Source: Streptomyces anulatus
GTDB taxonomy: Bacteria > Actinomycetota > Actinomycetes > Streptomycetales > Streptomycetaceae
Direction: 5' to 3'
Length of the DNA: 64,000 bases
Assembly (NCBI RefSeq): GCF_000721175.1
Contig: NZ_JOEZ01000021.1
Location: forward strand, 1 to 64,000
Shown: piece after piece, positions 59,187 through 64,000 of the stretch
Position numbering within the stretch: the first letter of the stretch is position 1
Layout of the letters: the number at the start of each line of letters is the position of its first letter
Notes under the pieces: model-generated
The model's input: only the letters and a program-made list of their open reading frames with translations
The model's database searches: none
Told to the model about the DNA's origin: nothing
Made by a program: the position numbers and the translations under genes

Positions 59187-60370
59187 GAAGGAACTGCTAC
59201 ACCATCAGCCGACCTTGATCGGCTACGCCGGCTCTGTGTTTCCGCATACCTGCCGGGAAGAGGTCCGGGGGCTGCGGGGATCGCGGTTGCTTGACCGGAG
59301 ACCACCTCACTGACGATGTCCTGCGGTACCCGGGCCCAGCACTTCCGCCCGGGCGATCCTGATGGCGCTCAACTCCTCCGTTCCATCCCTCTGGACAAAC
59401 CACTTCCGTACTCCTGGTGGCCTCTCACAGCGCCACTTCGGCAGCCAGCCCCGTCGCCCGTCCTGCGTCTTCTCCGGCTTGGAACCCCACTGCCGAACTT
59501 CCCGGTACGCGCGCCGCAGCCTGACGCCATTTACCGAGGGACCACTGGTACTGCGGACTGCACTTGCATCCTGCGATTCTGCTCACGGCAGCCCCTGAAG
59601 ACTGCGGGCCACCCGGTCCGGTCGCCAGCCCCGTCGCCATCCTGCGAGAACCCTGGCTTCGGAACTCCACCACCGCACCGACCTGCGCACTGCAACTGCT
59701 GATTTGCGCTGCCCGGCAGTTCATCTCTGCCAGACCTTGCTGTCTTTCTTGGATACGAGAGAAACCATAACCACCCCGCATCTCAATGTCTACCTCGGCC
59801 AGCACAGATTTTCAGACTTCAGCGAGAAGGGCTCTCTGCCTGGGCCAGCGGCGGAGCGCGGATGGGTCCTCCCAGCCAAGACCCTTGCACCGACCAGAGC
59901 CGCTACCCGCAGCCACCCTCTCCGGCTGCGCCGCCGAGCGGACGGACAGCCGGCCACGCGGCCGCGGCTTGACCGGCTCCACCAGAGCGGCGAGCGGATG
60001 ACCGCTCTCCGCTCCACCGTCACCCTGTGCTCCGCGGGGCTGAGCGACTTCGCCGCGCTTTCGAGCCCTGCACCGACGTGGACACCTCCGGCCTGAGCAG
60101 GCTGCGTCGCGGGGCACAGCTTCACGACCTCCACCGGGCTCATGGGCGTCACCGGCAATCATGCGCTCATGCCAGGAAGGCTCACGCGAGACCCTTCAAG
60201 AGGCCCGGGGGAAAGGGCTTGTCGCCGATGCGGGACCGTCGCCGCCAGGCGAGCCCCCCACGCCCCCGACGTCGGTTGGGCCTTCCGGAGCCGAGTAGAC
60301 CGGCTGGCCGTGGGGAACGATCAGAGCTTCCGAACCGGCATCTCCGCTCGCCTACCCGCAAGGATCGCCA
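59187..60370. other. 1.2-kb region without a recognisable gene
   Basis: Frames on both strands lack the GC3 bias and read as low-complexity Pro/Arg/Ser/Cys-rich text, so none is accepted. The DNA is pyrimidine-rich on the plus strand, less G+C-rich than average, and includes an imperfect direct repeat of about 55 bp: CCAGCCCCGTCGCCCGTCCTGCG... at 59451 and CCAGCCCCGTCGCCATCCTGCG... at 59622. It may be a decayed gene or hold non-coding RNA. Confidence 0.55.
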
Positions 60371-60925
60371 ATGCTCCCTGAGGTTCGTCCCCACCTGTCC
60401 ACCCCTCTGACCGATCAGTTGGAACATCAGCTGGGCGCCGCTTCGGAAACCAGCCAGCTCGACGTGGAGCGCGTCGCAGGCATCGCAGTCGTCGCAGCTG
60501 CCCACTCCGCCGGCTACGCGGCAATCGGCCATCTCCTCGGACTGCTGGCCGCGCTCCCCGACCCCACCGAGGCAGGAGAACGCTTCTGGTCGGACCTGTG
60601 GAGGTCTTCGGGCACCGCCTACCTGCTGCCCGCCACTATCAAGGCCGGCGTACTCGAATCACTGACCGGCGAGGGAACCAGCCTGGCCCGACAGATTCTC
60701 TCGGCCGTCGACGAGATGACCCCGCCCCAACGCCTCGCAGCCGGAGAGGTGATCGGCCAAGCCCTCATCGAGTCCGACCACCTGCCCGACCTCAAGACAC
60801 AGGTCATCGGCGAACTATGGCTCCGCGATCTCGAACTCACCGCCTGGCACGTCCTGCACGCCGACCGCAGGTCGGACGATCCCGTTGGGCGGAAGGCCTT
60901 CCTCGAAGCTTGGTCGAACGTCTGA
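60371..60925 (+). CDS. hypothetical helical protein
   Basis: A 184-aa, almost wholly helical soluble protein: LTDQLEHQLGAASETSQLDVERVAGIAVVAAAHSAGY, RFWSDLWRSSGTAYLLPATIKAGVLESL, LAAGEVIGQALIESDHLPDLKTQVIGELWLRDLEL. It has no recognised domain and uses less GC3-biased codons than housekeeping genes here, suggesting acquired DNA. The ATG is the first in frame after a stretch without coding signal. Confidence 0.55.
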   Translation: MLPEVRPHLSTPLTDQLEHQLGAASETSQLDVERVAGIAVVAAAHSAGYAAIGHLLGLLAALPDPTEAGERFWSDLWRSSGTAYLLPATIKAGVLESLTGEGTSLARQILSAVDEMTPPQRLAAGEVIGQALIESDHLPDLKTQVIGELWLRDLELTAWHVLHADRRSDDPVGRKAFLEAWSNV

Positions 60926-60935
60926 AGGCAGGCTC

Positions 60936-61025
60936 TCGCCCACCGGGCCGGCCAATGGCACGCCCACGGCGGAGGGCCACCAGCTCATCTTTGAAACGTC
61001 CAGCGGTCAGGTCACGAAGAGACAT
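60936..61025 (-). pseudogene. possible 5' remnant of a regulator gene
   Basis: The first 28 codons on the minus strand (MSLRDLTAGRFKDELVALRR, then GRAIGRPG) resemble the opening of a streptomycete group of regulators with a DELVALRRGRG-type start. The similarity stops at about codon 30. I offer it only as a possible fragment. Confidence 0.3.
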
Positions 61026-61109
61026 TCGAACCCGAGACCTACGCGTTACCCGTGATGCACGGGCTTCGAGTTCACCCCGGCCCCCGCCCAGTCGCCGGCG
61101 TGGCCGCTC

Positions 61110-61887
61110 TCACCCGGAGCCGGGAGTCGTTGAAAGGCTCGCAGCCAGCAGCCTGTCGGCGTACGCCTGGTCCAACTCGTCGTCCGCGGGAAGGCCCAGC
61201 GCCCGTGCCGCGGCGGCGAAGTCCCACTCGGTGATCCGCTTGTCGGCGTCGACGCGGCCGAACGCGTCGGAACGCTCGAAGTCGACGAGAACCCCGCCGT
61301 CGAAGAGAGGCGCCCGGCACGAGCAGTCGTCCCGGCCGAGGTACAGGGTGCCCGGTGCACCGGACGGCATCCAGCGCCAGGATCTCACCGAACGTCACCC
61401 CGTCACGGCACCTGACCTCGGCCGCGGCCACCAGCGAGTAGTCCCGCACGGAACCGACCAGCGCCCCGGTGACCGTGAGTGTGCCCAGGACGAGAACCAT
61501 CGCCTGGTCCTCCAGCACCAGGTCCCCCTCCACGACCACGTCGCCGGTGGCGACGCGGAGGCTGCCCTCGGGGACGGTGACCCGCCCGGAGAGCCGCAGC
61601 GATCCGGGAGCCGCGAAGGCGTCGGCCAGCACCCGCAGGCCCGCCCACCGGTACTGGTCGGCTCCCTCGAGCCAGTCCCACAGCGTGTCGGCGTCAAGGT
61701 GGCCGGGCGGGCAGGCCATCCTCCGGTCGAGTTCCTCCACGTCGACGTCGAAGTCGGCGGCGTTCTCGACGAACAGCGGATCCGTCGTCAGCGCCGGTCG
61801 CACCCGCTCGTACGCCGACCCGATCCGCCGGGCGTCGAGCGGCAGTCCGCCCGACGGCCAGTCCCCGGTCACCGATGCTCCCGCCAT
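61110..61887 (-). pseudogene. polymer-forming/bactofilin-like beta-helix protein, frameshifted
   Basis: The gene starts at ATG 61887 and encodes a helical N-terminal part (about 100 residues), then short hydrophobic beta-turn repeats (RVTVPEGSLRVATGDVVVEGDL, MVLVLGTLTVTGALVGSVRD, RCRDGVTFGEILALDAV) as in bactofilin-like polymer formers. At the CCC run 61351-61353 the frame breaks; one base fewer there would continue into GTLYLGRDDCSC, VDFERSDAFGRVD and ADDELDQAYADRLLAA, ending at 61110. The two parts clearly belong together. It is either a recent frameshift mutation or a sequencing error. Confidence 0.65.
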
Positions 61888-62274
61888 GCGTACCCTTCCT
61901 TGCCGGTGCGCTGTGTGTGGAGGGCTGATTCAGGCATCGTCACCCTCTCCGGCGCTGACGGCAGTCAGCGCCGGGCTCGGGCTCCGTCCTGCTCGTCCGG
62001 CACCCGGTAGCTGCTCCAGAGTGCGTCGAAGATGCTGCGTACTGCGCGTCTCTGATGTTCTGTCAATACGACGCCCTTCTCGTGCGGTACACGAAGCTCG
62101 GTGGGCCGGCCCTGGACCGCCTGCGCGACGAACTCCCCCACGTCCGACTGGAATTGTGAATCGACGACGAAGTCACGTGTGCGACTCAGTGGTTCTACGA
62201 TGTCGGTGCCGGTGCTCCCGGCATCGGCAAGCGAACGGCCGTACGGCAGCAGGTCGGCTGCCTACGATGCGCGC
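61888..62274. other. region between two broken genes, with a possible 34-aa frame
   Basis: About 390 bp. An ATG at 62055 opens a 34-codon frame to 62159 (MFCQYDALLVRYTKLGG, then PALDRLRDELPHVRLEL) that reads like a real protein end, without clear ribosome-binding site. GCGCTGACGGCAGTCAGCGC at 61952-61971 is a small hairpin. Confidence 0.4.
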
Positions 62275-62890
62275 ATGCCCGCACTTCAGGAGCCACACGT
62301 CAAGCAGTTGCTGCGGCCGCTGATGCGGACGCGCACCGTGTTGGAGCCCGCCCCCGCCCGCCCGCCCGCCCGAGGCACGCATGCGTGGACACCGCCGACG
62401 GCAGGCCGTCCCTCCGCCCGTTCCTGCGCGGCCCCACGTGACACGGGAGGTCGTCGCCACCCGGTTCGGCGGGCTTCCGACGATGGAGGAGGGCGAGACC
62501 TGGCCCCTGTGCGACGGCTGTGCCGACGACCTCACGTTCGTCGCGCAGGTCGACCACGCGCGCGACGGCCTGCACGACACGCTCCCCATCGGGTTCTTCA
62601 CCTTCTTCTACTGCTGGAACTGCCACCCGTGGGGACGGGATCGTGACCGCGGCGGATGGCTCGTGCGCTCCTACACCGCCCTGCGGCGCCCCAAGGTTCT
62701 CGTCCACGGCGCCGGGCCCGACTTCGTCGAACACCACGCGGTGCCACGCCTGGAGAAGTCGCTGCCCGACAGGGTGGGAATGCACCTGCACTGCCCCGAA
62801 CTCTGGGCCCTTGTGCCGGGCGACAGCGGTTCCCACGAGGCGTGGGCGAACTGGGATGTCGTCGACCGTGCCGCGCTCGATCTGACACAG
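62275..62890 (+). pseudogene. DUF1963 (YwqG-like) gene, frameshifted and 3'-truncated
   Basis: The gene begins MPALQEPHVKQLLRPLMRTR at 62275, loses frame near the CCCG tandem run (62348-62372), reads VDTADGRPSLRPFLRGP in another frame, and continues from about 62439 in a third as VTREVVATRFGGLPTMEEGE, CDGCADDLTFVAQVDH, FFTFFYCWNCHPWG. The sequence stops resembling DUF1963 at about 62890, where the IS21-type remnant starts. Two frameshifts and a truncation make it non-functional. Confidence 0.7.
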
Positions 62891-63691
62891 CATCACCCTC
62901 AACGGCCGCACGATGCCGACCTGTCGCTCGACCCGGTCCTTGCCCTGCGGCCGGTAGGCGGCCAGCACGTCGATGTCGAAGTCGTAGTGCCCGGCGAAAG
63001 CGACCGCCTCCGGATGCAGCGGAACCGCCTCACCTGGAGCAACGTGCCGCCGCGCGACCGTCTTGGTGCGGTCGTAGACGATGCCCATCGGCACGCCGCC
63101 GAAGTGCGCGAACGCCTGACGATGGCAGTCGAAGAGCGTCGCCAGGTCCTGGCTGGTGGTGAAGCAGCAGAACGGGACGCGCGAGTAGGACAGCGTCATG
63201 TGAAACGAGTGGACCTTCGGAATGCCGACATGGGCGAGGACCTTGCCCTCATCCCCCCAGTCGACCTGGGCCTGAGCACCCGGAACGACCTCGAACCGAC
63301 GGTGCAGACCCGCCAGTTCGCCTGGGCTGATACCCCGTTCCTCCGCGATCCGGGGCCGGGCTTCCTGCAGGTAGAGCTTCACCCGTTGATAGTTGATCGT
63401 GACGCCGTGCTCCTGGGCCAAGCGCTCGTGGATCACTCTTCCTTCGAGCACGATCTCGGACCTGAGCACTGCGTCGATCAGCGGCGCGACCTCGTCCACC
63501 ACCCGCCGAGGCCGCTGATCTGCTGCCTCTCTCTTCGGCCGCGCGAGCGAGGCTGGGTCCTTCAGGTACTTGCCGACCGTCCGGCGGTTCAGCCCGGTCT
63601 CCTTCGCGATCTCCCGCAGGCTCATCGCACCGGACTCGTACAGCGGACGAAACCGCCTCAACTACAGCCAGCGATGTGGATCCAGGAACAC
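62890..63691 (-). pseudogene. istA: istA of an IS21-family element, truncated
   Basis: Minus-strand IstA sequence: GTG at 63691 and nine codons end in an in-frame TAG (63662-63664), exactly where the family has Glu (HRWL-stop-LRRF). It then runs RPLYESGAMSLREIAKETGLNRRTVGKYL (HTH), AQVDWGDEGKVLAHVG (first catalytic Asp), GIVYDRTKTV (second) and GKDRVERQV (Glu), and breaks at about 62890. The C-terminal third and istB are absent. Nonsense mutation plus truncation mean it is inactive. Confidence 0.82.
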
Positions 63692-63739
63692 CGTCAGCCG
63701 CCTCTCTGCCACCCCGAACCGACAGCAGCAGACTCACGG

Positions 63740-63835
63740 CCGACACCCCGTCACCGCATCAAGAATGGTGCACGTCCCTCCGTACGAGGTGGTGCACGTT
63801 CACTTGTACGCCGACGCTGCCGAACAGCCCGCTTC
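63740..63835 (-). mobile_element. IS21-type left end with subterminal repeats
   Basis: Upstream of the dead istA, two direct copies of GTGCACCA-type repeats occur (AACGTGCACCACCTCGTAC and GGACGTGCACCATTCTTG on the minus strand), preceded by GTCGGCGTACAAGT near 63825. Multiple subterminal repeats of about 10-20 bp that bind the transposase are usual in IS21-family ends. The exact tip cannot be fixed. Confidence 0.55.
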
Positions 63836-63979
63836 GTGAAAGCGCGAGGTAACGCCCAATCAGAGCGCTTTCTCGGGTGCCGGCAGAGTTGGTGCCCCCT
63901 TCGTGTTCCTGAAGTTGATCGACGATGACTATGATCGCCAGTTCGTAATCATCAGTGGAAGAAACGGGGGAGTTGGCGC
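63836..63979. other. intergenic region at the window end
   Basis: About 140 bp, A/T-rich after 63900, probably the promoter region of the next gene. Confidence 0.4.
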
Positions 63980-64000
63980 ATGTCCAGGTGGCGTATGGGT
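63980..64000 (+). CDS. possible start of a gene that leaves the window
   Basis: ATG at 63980 (MSRWRMG) is preceded by GGGGGAG at a spacing of 9 bp. Only seven codons are visible, so no family can be given. Confidence 0.35.

Noticed and set aside
59316..59805. Frames of about 126-128 codons on both strands of the non-coding block
   Set aside because: Neither has streptomycete third-position bias or any recognisable motif.
60995..61060. tRNA-like text (GGGTTCGAAT with upstream GGTAACGCGTAGGTCTC on the minus strand)
   Set aside because: The bases on both sides of the T-loop-like sequence do not pair, and no acceptor or anticodon stem can be built; no integrase or att duplication is nearby.

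Overview
The window is chromosomal DNA of very high G+C with Streptomyces-type codon use (G or C at nearly every third position). The gene content also points to Streptomyces or a close relative: a CIRCE-controlled groEL without groES, an SCO5918-family gene next to a DEAD-box helicase and a cold-shock gene, SigE-family and YtrA-type regulators, DUF6879 and DUF4031 genes, and a class II lasso peptide cluster. No rRNA, tRNA, CRISPR array or prophage is seen.

Layout. 1-7.6 kb: 3' end of a metal P-type ATPase, the 5-oxoprolinase operon pxpA-pxpB-pxpC, an HD phosphohydrolase, a beta-propeller lipoprotein, a chloramphenicol-type MFS exporter and a DUF4031 pair. 7.7-11.3 kb: MurNAc recycling/uptake unit (RpiR regulator, MurQ, PTS EIIBC) behind a promoter that overlaps the regulator's likely operators. 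11.4-15.2 kb: small accessory genes (Uma2, PRC-barrel, a two-repeat secreted protein, SMI1-like). 15.35-24.99 kb: beta-1,3-glucan utilisation regulon (LacI regulator, secreted GH81 glucanase, solute-binding protein, two permeases, GH1 beta-glucosidase) with shared GAGAGCGCTCTC operators and an embedded TnpB remnant. 25.4-29.5 kb: an orphan DasR-type site, DoxX, a dead MFS gene and a TrkH/TrkA potassium system. 29.0-36.2 kb: DUF1772/TetR pair, DUF6879 pair, a PIG-V-like mannosyltransferase, an ECF sigma factor with a membrane partner, a regulator and a second Uma2.

36.2-40.85 kb: a complete lasso peptide cluster in the order precursor, cyclase, RRE protein (B1), protease (B2), ABC exporter. 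The 40-residue precursor has the usual leader motif and a predicted core of GYFVGSYKEYWTRRIV. 41.6-49.7 kb: conserved core genes (groEL2, csp, sulfur-carrier protein, thrC, gpgS, otsA, otsB). 50.1-52.5 kb: a YtrA-regulated ABC transporter behind a 24-bp palindrome. 52.9-55.5 kb: a truncated kinase-like gene, a PP2C phosphatase and a small unknown. 55.6-59.2 kb: an RNA/cold-stress island (SCO5918-family, CBS protein, DEAD-box helicase, cold-shock protein, MerR). 59.2-64.0 kb: a decayed zone with about 1.2 kb of non-coding DNA, frameshifted genes, and an IS21-type remnant fused to a broken DUF1963 gene.

The observations most worth following are the lasso peptide cluster; a dispersed palindromic element present twice at convergent gene ends, whose 15-bp centre is inverted between the two copies; the operator network of the glucan regulon; and a hairpin that overlaps the ribosome-binding site of the DEAD-box helicase.
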